Assembly (NCBI GenBank): GCA_021029095.1
Contig: JAJOHG010000345.1
Span: 1 to 27,267 of the forward strand
Length of the DNA: 27,267 nt
Direction of reading: 5' to 3'
From: Phellopilus nigrolimitatus
Taxonomy: Eukaryota > Basidiomycota > Agaricomycetes > Hymenochaetales > Hymenochaetaceae
Each line of letters starts with the position of its first letter. Position 1 is the stretch's first letter. Both the position numbers and the translations under genes were made by a program. This document shows, one piece after another, positions 8,873 through 19,476 of this stretch. The notes beneath the pieces were generated by a model. That model was not told the DNA's origin. It saw only the letters and a list, made by a program, of their open reading frames with translations, and made no database searches.

Positions 8873-9140
8873 CTCAGCGAGCACTTCCTCGAGTGCCGAC
8901 ATTTTTTCGGCGAGCTCGGGCAGGACAGAACGTCTGCACGAGGCCCTCAAGAAGATATGCCAGCCGTTCGCACTCTGAAGCCGCTTCAATCCCACTAAGT
9001 TCTTCTATTTCATTTGCCACTCGTGGATAGAAAACCACAGTTCTGTCTATGGTGTGCACTTGACACAGGCAATGCGATTCGAGTTCCGGAGAACGTCGAG
9101 ATCGATCATCAACTGCAAAAATACACAGAGCAACTGCTCT
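8873..9140 (-). pseudogene. C-terminal fragment of an unrecognised helical protein
   Basis: The minus strand reads TVVFYPRVANEIEELSGIEA, ASECERLAYLLEGLVQTFC and then, after a one-base frame change near 8925, PELAEKMSALEEVLAEKS followed by TGA at 8870-8872. The amphipathic helices look genuinely coding. Upstream sequence has a possible exon (DLDVLRNSNRIACVK) after a GTATTTTTGCAG-like acceptor, but no start was found. It lies directly downstream of ERG11 on the same strand and may be the remnant of an older gene. I cannot name the family. Confidence 0.35.
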
Positions 9141-9156
9141 GAGAATTGTATAGATA

Positions 9157-11257
<2,101 letters not shown>

Positions 11258-11310
11258 TGAGCGTCGGCGCTAGAAACAGTGACGAGGATGCTGAGCCATG
11301 GGCCGCGGGA

Positions 11311-11318
11311 TCTTTATA
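11311..11318 (-). promoter_or_regulatory. TATA-like box upstream of ERG11
   Basis: On the minus strand the sequence is TATAAAGA, about 55 bp upstream of the ERG11 ATG at 11257. Position and sequence fit a TATA box with a short leader. Confidence 0.5.
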
Positions 11319-11700
11319 TGATGTTTCTTGCGCGCAGATGCTTATTGATACAACTCTGAAGTGGGACCACATTCAAGCATAAGCACGAAGATAAGAATCG
11401 TACCATGAACACACGTGACAAAGCCCAAGGAAAGAATGGGTATCACCCTTTTACAAAGTCGGGAGACTATGTTCTAGAGTTTCGGCGTCGTGAATCAGTT
11501 TTGATGGCGCCTAAAAGGAGTCGAGACATGAATGTAAAAACAAAACAAAAATAATGCAATGCATTTTTAGCGGTGATGGTCACCTAGAAGACCTGGTCGA
11601 GTTGTGCCTGATTGGTTGCATTAAACCAGAACGCGAGATCGCATATTCGTGAAATCAGTTATCAATGTCAGAGGCCTTTTCGTGCTGGTGCGCCATAGCT
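11319..11700. other. ERG11 upstream region
   Basis: No gene is seen. A CACGTG E-box lies at 11412-11417 and an ATCACCC motif at 11442-11448, both within 200 bp of the ERG11 start; they are discussed as a possible sterol-response cluster. An A-rich run lies at about 11537-11553. Confidence 0.45.
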
Positions 11701-11710
11701 GCGCGCCGCG

Positions 11711-12340
11711 TCAATGTCGACACAGTGCATATTCAGCGAAGACCATCGGACTCCTAGCAAGGGCGAAGAAGCTCCAGGCGGAGTTGGAGTACTTTTGATA
11801 GGTGTCGATTTGTTTCTCCCTTCTGCTTGTATATCCTCGAGCAAGTCTCAAGAAATACTCAAGTAAAACGGCAGAAAGTTCGCGGGTTGTCCTCTGGGGC
11901 AAACTAGCCAATGACAGAAAGCTTCCGTCAACTTCCCGAGTCCGACAGGCACAGCTTCATGACTCAACAACATTTTCTTGAACCACCCGAATCTGAAGTA
12001 TGGAAACAGCGGATCTTTCTCGGTCAGTTCAGATACGAGAGAAACATAGAAAGGCTTCCAATCACCTGAAATGTGCCTGACGTACCGGACATTGAACATT
12101 GCCTAACCCTAAGTTCAGCATTGGATGCGTAGCAGGGGCTATGTCAAGTTGAAGTCCGAGCTGAAACCCCTCGATGCCTGGTTCCCTTTCGGTTGCATAC
12201 ATGCACGTCCCCTGTGTTGCGTTTCCTGGCATGCGTAGCATGCCTCTCGAATCCAGCCGTGTCTCCGGAACAAATTTCGTCGAAGCAAACATCGCGTCTG
12301 ATCCGGACCAAACCTGGGAGCCAGTATCTTATCCCAAGTG
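11711..12340 (-). pseudogene. Decayed unrecognised gene
   Basis: Three minus-strand pieces in successive frames look like one coding region. The first (about 12315-12100) contains SDAMFASTKFVPETRLDSRG, GTCMYATEREPGIEGFQLGL and ends in LNLGLGN. The second (12099-11890) reads GDWKPFYVSLVSELTEKDPL then FGWFKKMLLSHEAVPVGLGK. The third (11911-11711) reads RTTRELSAVLLEYFLRLARG and ends with a stop at 11711. The frames overlap and no introns of normal size explain the changes, so frameshifts are likely. An acceptor-like CTCCCAG precedes the first piece, so an earlier exon may have existed. I do not recognise the family. Confidence 0.4.
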
Positions 12341-12508
12341 CATTAGCCAGTGATATCTGGTCTTATCGATGTCCCTGCTTCGTTTTTGTTGCCTCTTGCC
12401 TATGAGAAACGAAAAAAGACCCCCCTTACGTGTACAGCGTACATAAACACGGACATAATCAATTTGTGTTTGTGTCGGGAAGGAAAGGGAGCGAACCTAG
12501 TACGTCCA

Positions 12509-13999
12509 TTAGGGTGCTTGAATCTCCAACCCTTCCGAGATGAATGTATTGATCATGGCACACGTTTCGCGACTTGCGGACTTCAGGTATATATTGCAGA
12601 TGTCAACCTTCCGAAGTGTCCGGCCTGCACGCCAGCGAGATGCAACCATCTGGTAGAAGCATTCCGAAGATATGTTATTTTGGAGCGACGGAAAATCAAT
12701 TGATTCCAAAGCTGGGCACAGATTATTTTGGGGCTCTAGACCTGCAGAGCTTGACGTGACGGTCAGTGCATGCAGAAACACGTCATCAAGATCGTGCTTT
12801 TCGAGGGACAGATGCCTCAACGTCGGGATCGCACATAGGAGATCGAGTATGTGGCTCCTGTCGTGAGGCGTTTCAAAGTGTCCGTAATCCGAAAAGCCGA
12901 GGCGTAAGCTGGTCAAAGGACACTTGGAACGAAGAAGTAAAGACTTGATGCCGGCACAAACACCTCCTAAGTCTGCCGTTGTATCGTCATTGTAGACTGT
13001 GATGTCAAAAGCTTCGAGACTCGGCATAGCGAGTTGGCTGAGGGCCAGGTAGAGAGCGTTGGATTGCAGTTCCGCTAGCTCGAATCTTGCTTCACGAACC
13101 ATAGGCAAAACAACCTCGGTCGCATCTCGTACATCATTAACAGGAAGCCCAATAATATTGATACACTGCAATTGCGGGGCAAAGCGTACGGTTTGGGTAA
13201 AGTCATTCCATGTCAAAATCGAGTAATCCAAACTATCCTTGGCCAACATGGTCAAATGGCGAAGGTTCCCCAACGCCGGAGCAGCGTCCCGGAAACAAGA
13301 TATCTGAATCATTCGGAGTTTCCTGAGCCGAGGAGAGCAGGATAGGTCAAGACAGACATCTAGCTTGCCATGCGCACGTCTACTCTGGTCTGCGCTAACA
13401 TCAACAGATAATGATTCCAGCAAAGGCATGTCGCACATCGTTAAAACTACATCATGGGCTTTATGCGGGAAATCAACCCTGACGTGCTTCCATCGTTTCT
13501 GGTGAGAAAGGGTCATGGTAAGAAGTTTGATTATTCGCTCATAGTCGTCTAGAGACCACTGCATAGAATCGAGGTCGAATTCGATGTTCAATGGAGAGCT
13601 CCTCGATCGGATTAGCCAGGTGTCCCACGCCTCGATTGCTGCCTCGAACCTCGGATGCAAGTTGTCGAACATTGAGAAGCTCGTCTGGCCAGAGGATGAT
13701 AGCTCCGAGTCTTCGTCTCTGTAAAAACTAAATCTCGACCACAAAATTGGGCTCGATAGGGTGATAAGTCTCCAGGTCCGGCAGACATGCGATACGTTCA
13801 GCGGGGAACTGCTGTTCGAAGGATATGCAAGATTTGGAGATGGGATCCAGGAAATGATCTGGACGAGGATATCGGCGTTTATGGCGCTCGCGTGCGTGCC
13901 GCGCAGCTCTGCTAGTCTGTGTGTAAGACGTTTCAGGTCCTCGGCATCAGCGATCTCCATCTGCTGTTTGACAAAAAGAATTTCGAGGAAGGTGGCCAT
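12509..13999 (-). CDS. F-box-like protein with leucine-rich C-terminal region (copy 1)
   Basis: A single-exon frame of 496 residues starting MATFLEILFVKQQMEIADAE. A short N-terminal helix with an AEDLKRLTHRLAELR segment precedes an F-box-like domain at about residues 40-95 (INADILVQIISWIPSPN, then LNVSHVCRTWRLITLSSPIL and WSRF). This arrangement is the standard one of agaricomycete F-box proteins: the helix-F-box unit binds Skp1 in SCF ubiquitin ligases. The remainder (about 150-480) has irregular Leu-rich repeats such as DMPLLESLSVDVSAD and LRHLTMLA, which would choose the substrate. It is a clear paralog of the gene at 16991-18421. It has a normal ATG and no internal stops. The substrate is unknown. 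Confidence 0.85.
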   Translation of the reverse strand: MATFLEILFVKQQMEIADAEDLKRLTHRLAELRGTHASAINADILVQIISWIPSPNLAYPSNSSSPLNVSHVCRTWRLITLSSPILWSRFSFYRDEDSELSSSGQTSFSMFDNLHPRFEAAIEAWDTWLIRSRSSPLNIEFDLDSMQWSLDDYERIIKLLTMTLSHQKRWKHVRVDFPHKAHDVVLTMCDMPLLESLSVDVSADQSRRAHGKLDVCLDLSCSPRLRKLRMIQISCFRDAAPALGNLRHLTMLAKDSLDYSILTWNDFTQTVRFAPQLQCINIIGLPVNDVRDATEVVLPMVREARFELAELQSNALYLALSQLAMPSLEAFDITVYNDDTTADLGGVCAGIKSLLLRSKCPLTSLRLGFSDYGHFETPHDRSHILDLLCAIPTLRHLSLEKHDLDDVFLHALTVTSSSAGLEPQNNLCPALESIDFPSLQNNISSECFYQMVASRWRAGRTLRKVDICNIYLKSASRETCAMINTFISEGLEIQAP

Positions 14000-14144
14000 A
14001 ATCGATAACGCCGTACGTGCGTTGAAACCAAATCGTCTAAGTCCTCAGAATACCTGATAAGAAGCCTAGTCGAGGCGATGGAGACCCAGCTCTAATTGAA
14101 AAGGTAGATGATGGCAAAAGCTCTGGAGACGAGAGTTCAAAAGC

Positions 14145-14182
14145 CGCGCTCCAAATGCGGATGTGATGGTTTCACGCCACTC
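14145..14182. repeat. 38-bp block shared with 18993-19030 (copy A)
   Basis: CGCGCTCCAAATGCGG is followed, 27 bp from its start, by TCACGCCACTC. The same two words with identical spacing occur at 18993-19030. Both copies lie upstream of an F-box gene on the minus strand and of a divergent gene on the plus strand. Confidence 0.7.
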
Positions 14183-14293
14183 GGACCCGAAGGCTTTCGT
14201 GCGCTGTACATACTGCATACCTTTTCTCCAACGACTTGGGCTTGGCTAAACGTTACCAGCACTTGCTATACACTTCTATTGATCATTTCCTGA

Positions 14294-15347
14294 ATGAAAG
14301 GAACGTGCTCTGGATCTAAAAGTGACTGCCTTGGTTGCTTTTCGAGTCTCCTAGGAGTTGGCTGATGCTCAGATTTTAGAGATACTTGAGAGCAGTGAAG
14401 CCTCCACTACAAGACCTGACGATGACTCTGAATCAGACTATGATTCTCTCTTCGATGCAGAAGACGAAGTAGCAGCGTCTTCGGCCACAAAGCGAAATAA
14501 CAATGATCTGCCGTCGTCAGAACGCCCTGCACAACGCGTCGCTCCCCAAATACCAGGCCTACACTTTAACCCTTCCATCTTAATTCCTACAGATCTAGCA
14601 AGCCGTGTTTGGGACAGCTGCATGCAGACATATTTCCACGACGGTGACGTGAACCAAGTCATGCTCTTCGAGCGCGCCAGAGCCTCGAAGTCGATAGCAC
14701 CGAGCGCAGACGCGAATATTGCATCCGATTCCACTCAGAACGATCCGGATTCACGACGGAGCGCAGGCTTTCCTGCGTTTCTACTGGAACTTCTCAGTAA
14801 TTTGAATGTCCTCCTTGAGAGCAGCCTCCCACCGGAGATCCACGCTCTCCTCTTCCCACGAGACGACGAGAGCGGGCAGGCGCGCCAGGTGATCTTGAAC
14901 CACTACCGGCCGGGAGAAGGGATCTCCCCGCACGTCGATTTGCTCAAACGTTACGGAGACGGTATCATCGGCGTCAGCTTGCATAGCGGGTGCGTCATGC
15001 GCTTCGCGAGGACCCCCGCGGAATCTAGTGGACTCGCTAGGTCGGAAGAGCCACGAGGAGATGGAAACGCATCACACGTGTACACTCGCGCGGCTGAAAT
15101 AAAAAACGACGAACCGTCAGATGCCAGGGAAGACAGTGTTTCCAGCCATAGCCTCTACCTCCCGGCACGCAGTATCATCGTCATGTCAGGGGAGGCACGG
15201 TACAAATGGACACATGGAATCTCGCAGTTGACGCGGGATCTTGTCGAAAGTGTGCACAACGCCTTTTCGGAGGAAATTCCGCGCGAGGAGCGAGTGAGCA
15301 TCACGTACCGCTGGCTCCTCCCGGGTGCGGATGTCGTGGGCAATTGA
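14294..15347 (+). CDS. AlkB-like Fe(II)/2-oxoglutarate dioxygenase
   Basis: Model: join(14294..14321, 14380..15347), 331 residues. The main exon is secure; the 28-nt first exon is inferred because the main frame has no suitable early ATG, and a GTGACT...TTTTAG intron with a branch-like GCTGATG fits phase. Catalytic features: NHYRPGEGISPHVDLLKRYG gives the first His and Asp (H194, D196), KWTHGIS gives the second His (H288), and RVSITYR (R314, R320) matches the 2-oxoglutarate-binding RxNxTxR of AlkB. The N-terminus (about 1-65) is acidic and disordered. An insertion of about 45 residues separates the strand MRFAR from LPARSIIVMSG. Such enzymes demethylate nucleic acids or proteins by oxidation. 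The conserved GDGIIGVSLHSGCVMRF block is ALKBH-like, but the exact subfamily and substrate are unknown. Confidence 0.85.
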
Positions 15348-15653
15348 GATACGAGCGGACAAAACGTACAGCAATCCTCGATTGTACAAATATTCTAGGT
15401 TTATCGTATGGAAGCAGCTATCGACCCCATAACAAGCCTTCGTTCCCAGTTTCTTTCTGCATGTCATCTGAACTCGTTCAAAAGACGATGAGATGATTAT
15501 ATACAGTTGGGAAAGTGAAAGAAATTCGAGATGTCATATTTTGATACCGAGTTTGAGAGAAAGCTCCGATAGTACAGTAGTTACGAAGGCTAAGTCGACT
15601 CGTTCGAAACGAAACAGCGGTATGGAGGTTTGTAAACAGCGGTTTCACATTAC
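15348..15653. other. Convergent 3' flanks, nothing supported
   Basis: A short stretch between the AlkB stop and the stop of the GFA gene on the opposite strand. Only A/T-rich terminator-like sequence is seen. Confidence 0.5.
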
Positions 15654-16246
15654 TTAGGGGTCCCTTCCAGGTTTCGTGTTTATTTGCTCTGCACCTTCAA
15701 TGGGGCGTACCCATGCCGTCCTATCCCTCGCATAGAACTCCATTTGAGGCGCTTTTGCAGCCCTTACTTTCTCTCCGGGTTGGGCTGGGTTTTCCCCACC
15801 TACGTCGAAATCATCAAGAGCACTGTAGAAGACGGCGAGTATCCGCGGGGCGTCTCCTCCAACGTTATACAGCGGCGTACCGCAGCGATTACAGAAGTAG
15901 CGGAAGAGGACGTTGCCAGATTCCTGTGCGGTGTCGTGGAAGGTGCTAACGAGGGACGCGCCTTTCGTCACGTTCTCAGTCTGGGAAGCCGTTTGGCTAA
16001 GAATCGAGAAAACATCGCGGATAATGGTAACTTACGTCAGCAGGGAAGACCACATTCGACGAGAAAACGGTCCCTGTGTGCTTCTTGCAGTTCGTGCAAT
16101 GGCAACAGGTTACCCTATTTCGAGTCCAAGCATGATCAGCTAGCGATCCGTGTACATATCTTGTCAATCTCTCACAATATAGGTTCGGCATGCACCTCGA
16201 AGTTAACTTCGCCGCACAAGCACGAACCGTGGTATGTTGGTGCCAT
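15654..16246 (-). CDS. GFA/CENP-V domain zinc protein
   Basis: Model: complement(join(15654..15980, 16036..16114, 16176..16246)), 158 residues, both introns (55 and 61 nt) GT/AG and in phase. It starts MAPTYHGSCLCGEVNFEVHA. The GFA-fold zinc ligands are all present: Cys 9 and 11 (CLC), Cys 28, 30 and 33 (CHCTNC) and Cys 80 and 83 (CNRCGTPLY). These bind two zinc ions in the GFA/Mss4-like fold. Founding members were named glutathione-dependent formaldehyde-activating enzymes, but most fungal paralogs have no proven reaction, so the catalytic role is open. The length is normal for a one-domain family member. It lies tail to tail with the AlkB gene, about 300 bp apart. Confidence 0.9.
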
Positions 16247-16990
16247 GGACGACAGCGAATCTGATGATGTTTCGAGGTATGCTTTGAGATAAGGGCAGAC
16301 AGCTTCAGGTTATCGAGTTAAATCAAGTTTATGCTCTCTTTATTTACAAAGAAATGTCGGCGGCTTTTGTCAGGAAATGTAGTCCGAGTCGGATTAAACA
16401 TGAGATGACTGAGCACCATTTGTTGGGTTGTGCGGAGTTTCCTGCAAGTATTACTAAGTAAGCACCGACGCCACCACGATGCCGATCCGATATACCTATG
16501 TTTTGCAGCATTTCGATATCGTGAACTTTGTTGGCTTTGTGAGTTTAGTCACTCTTGAACACTTTCTGATGGCACTAGCGTGTTCAAGAGTGGCTGCAGC
16601 TTGCCTGGGACAGCCCGGCAACATGCGTATCGAATCCAGCTCTCACTGCGAAAAAGAAATGCTTTTCATCTACTACTACGTGATAGCTTCCCTCATCTTT
16701 GCTTTTCCAGAACTCGACTTGTTTCTGCTCTATTCTTCGTCTTCGACTACACATACTCTCACCTGCATCGCATCAAATATGGAAGCATCAAGTGCTAAAG
16801 CCCCTCACTACTGGCTGACATCTGCTCTTCCGATGTCCCTGCATTCTTTTGTCGTATTCTCATTCTGAGTCTTTCTGACGTATTAGAAAAACATTGTGTA
16901 CATATGCAATACACACAAACCTGGGCATAATCAATACGTACATGCGAACAAGGAGGAAAAGGGCCGAACCTAGTACGACTGCTAGAGTGC
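16247..16990. other. Intergenic region, one doubtful open frame
   Basis: A plus-strand frame at 16479-16868 begins MPIRYTYVLQHFDIVNF and contains hydrophobic stretches, but an overlapping frame at 16580-16798 looks equally coding and no family is recognised. The segment next to the F-box stop (about 16900-16990) resembles the flank downstream of the first F-box gene and belongs to the duplication. Confidence 0.4.
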
Positions 16991-18421
16991 TTAGAATGCT
17001 TGAAACTCCAACCCTTCCGAGACGAATGCATCGATCATGTCATGCGTTTCACGACTTGCGGTCTCCATAAATATGTCAAAAACGAGAACCTTCCGAAGCG
17101 CCCGACCTGCACGCCAGCGCGATGCGACCATCTGGCAGAAGGCTTCCGAGGACATTCTATGCTTGCACGCGATGAAGCGGATTGATTCCAAGCCTGGGAA
17201 CAAGATATTTTGTGGCTGGAAACCCGCAGGGCCTGGTATGATTGTCAGCGCACGCAGAAATGCATCGTCGAGTTCGTCCACCGTCAGGGATAGATGCTTC
17301 AACGCTGGGGTTGCAGACAGGAGATCGAGTACGTAAATCGTGTCATCTGTTCCAGGATCCCCGTAACTCGAGAGCGAAAGACGTAAGGTAGTCAAGGAAC
17401 ACTTGGAACGAAGAAGTAAAGATTTAGCACAGGCACAAATACTGCTCGGTCCCGCGTTAGTGTTCTCGGAGTAGGCATCGATGTCAAGCTTTTCGAGACT
17501 CGGCATAATGAGCTGGTCGAGAGCGCGGGAGAGCGCACGAGAATTTTCCAATTCTGTAAGAAAGAGTGTTGCTTCACGAACTAAAGGTAAGATGACCTCA
17601 GTCGCATGTGGTACATCGCTAACAGGAAGCCCAAGAACACGGATGACCTGCAATTGCGGGGCGAAACGAACAGTTTGTACAAAAACATCCCACAATGTTT
17701 TGAGGGTATAAGTACCATAACATAAGGTCAAATGGCGAAGGTTTCCTAACGCCGGTGGGTGACGCCGGAGACACAAGATTTGGTTTATTCGGAGATCTTT
17801 GAGCCGAGAAGAACGGGAAAGGTCAAGACAGACATCGAAATCTTCAGATAGACCGTCTTCTCCTACTGCGTTAACACCGATAGATAATGATTCTAGCAAA
17901 GGCATGTCATACATCATAAAAGTCACGTTATGGCCTCCATCCGGGAAAATAATGTTGATATGCTTCCATCGTTTCTGGTGAGAAAGAGTCATGGTAAGAA
18001 GTTTGGTTATTCGCTCAGAGTCGTCGAGAGACCATTGCACGTCGATACCAATGTCCAAAGGAGAACTTCCAGATCTGACTAGCCATACTTCCCACGCCTC
18101 TACTGCTGCCTCGAACCTGGGATGAAAAGTGTTGTCTATCGAGTCCTCTTGGTTAGGAAGTGCTGGCTCCGACTCCGCATCTCCGTAAAGCCTAAATTTC
18201 GACCAGAGAATCGGGTTCGATATGGTAATGTCCCTCCAAGCCCGGCAGACATGCGACACATTGAGCGGGGCATCAGTGCTCGACAGATATGCAAGATTCG
18301 GGGGCGGGAGCCAGGAAACGATCTGGATGAGGACATCGGCGTTTATGGCGCTCGCATGTTCGCCGGGAAGCAGTGATGATTGGCTGGTAATGCGCTTCAG
18401 ATCCTCAGCAGCGATATCCAT
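16991..18421 (-). CDS. F-box-like protein with leucine-rich C-terminal region (copy 2)
   Basis: Single-exon paralog of the gene at 12509-13999, 476 residues from the Met at 18421 (MDIAAEDLKRITSQSSLLPG). The F-box-like domain lies at about residues 25-80 (INADVLIQIVSWLPPPN, LNVSHVCRAWRDITISNPIL, WSKF). Leu-rich stretches follow, for example DMPLLESLSIGVNAVG and LLSATPALKHLSL. The end SEGLEFQAF matches SEGLEIQAP of copy 1. The ATG used by copy 1 is TCG here (18458-18460). The frame is nevertheless open upstream to beyond 18553, so either the start moved downstream to the Met at 18421 or an upstream exon exists. The role is inferred as an SCF substrate adaptor; the substrate is unknown. Confidence 0.82.
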   Translation of the reverse strand: MDIAAEDLKRITSQSSLLPGEHASAINADVLIQIVSWLPPPNLAYLSSTDAPLNVSHVCRAWRDITISNPILWSKFRLYGDAESEPALPNQEDSIDNTFHPRFEAAVEAWEVWLVRSGSSPLDIGIDVQWSLDDSERITKLLTMTLSHQKRWKHINIIFPDGGHNVTFMMYDMPLLESLSIGVNAVGEDGLSEDFDVCLDLSRSSRLKDLRINQILCLRRHPPALGNLRHLTLCYGTYTLKTLWDVFVQTVRFAPQLQVIRVLGLPVSDVPHATEVILPLVREATLFLTELENSRALSRALDQLIMPSLEKLDIDAYSENTNAGPSSICACAKSLLLRSKCSLTTLRLSLSSYGDPGTDDTIYVLDLLSATPALKHLSLTVDELDDAFLRALTIIPGPAGFQPQNILFPGLESIRFIACKHRMSSEAFCQMVASRWRAGRALRKVLVFDIFMETASRETHDMIDAFVSEGLEFQAF

Positions 18422-19476
18422 CTGCTCTTTGATGGAAATAATTTCGCGTAAGGTGGCCGAGATAAACACACTGGGGCCAAGCCGTTCGGATATGGCTCTG
18501 TAACAAACGAGTATTACAAGTCCGAGAAGAACCTCTGTATACTTTCCACTCAAGCACGTCGTAGATGCGACGAGACGAAGGCTTCTGCTTTGGTTGTATG
18601 CTGTAACAACAAAAATCCACTGTTATAACACGTCGGCGAAAATGGCCCATAAGTTGAAGGTGAGCATATTACGATCACATTACTGCAATGCAGGTATGCA
18701 GACACATACCGTATCGCGCAGCCTCCAAAGGCCACTTCCCACTGATTCGTACGTGTGACTTGAAAGACACGGTACGTATCAATCACTACACGGCACGTCG
18801 CGGAGTCCCTACGCGGCGTTCCGATGGTGGTGGATGGTAGGTTGGGTCAACTCAGTTATACAAGTAATTGATTCGCCTGAGAGGGAGTACCTGTACTACA
18901 GGATTAATGGCGAGAAGGTTACTGGTCAAAGAACAAAGCCGTGAGGCTTGTGAGCAGAGAGAGTCACGGACCGGCAGCACTCCGGAACGCGACGCACTCC
19001 AAATGCGGATACGGCGATCTCACGCCACTCTCGGTTTGACGTCCTCGGACCTGGTGCCATTTATACTCTCTTCGCCGCCGCCGTCATCGTCGTCCTTGTC
19101 ACCGCCGCCACCACTGTTCTCGACGTGCGTGCTCGTCGTCGACGTCGTTCGCGACTGATTCTGACTCAAACCACACTGACCGACGCGCAAAGCTTGGGGA
19201 ACTTGGGCTTGTCACTCTTTCCCACGCCTGCAATAGGTAGGCACGGAGACAAATTTGGACTCTTGGGTTGTAATATTTCCAGCCGCTTCGCTCTCTCATC
19301 GTCTTCGACATTGCCCACGACGACGGAGACAGCAACGAGCATTGACAACGAGCTCGCTCTACCGAACAATATCTAGTGCTTAAATCTTTTTGTTGTATAA
19401 TCTTCGCTTGCATCTTCTAGACCCTAGACCTTGAACTGTACGACACACTACAGGCCACGCTAGACGCAGCGGCACG
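18422..19476. other. Divergent intergenic region between copy 2 F-box and the POB1-like gene
   Basis: The first part (to about 18560) remains open in the F-box frame. The rest shows no supported gene. It holds copy B of the shared 38-bp block and C/T-rich leader sequence before the ATG at 19477. Compared with copy 1, roughly 390 bp of extra sequence separate the F-box from the shared block. Confidence 0.5.
18993..19030. repeat. 38-bp block shared with 14145-14182 (copy B)
   Basis: CGCACTCCAAATGCGG is followed, 27 bp from its start, by TCACGCCACTC. This is the counterpart of the block upstream of the first F-box gene; the middle of the block is less conserved. Confidence 0.7.

Noticed and set aside
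12098..12112. TAACCCTAA word suggesting telomeric repeat
   Set aside because: A single copy inside a decayed gene; no tandem array.
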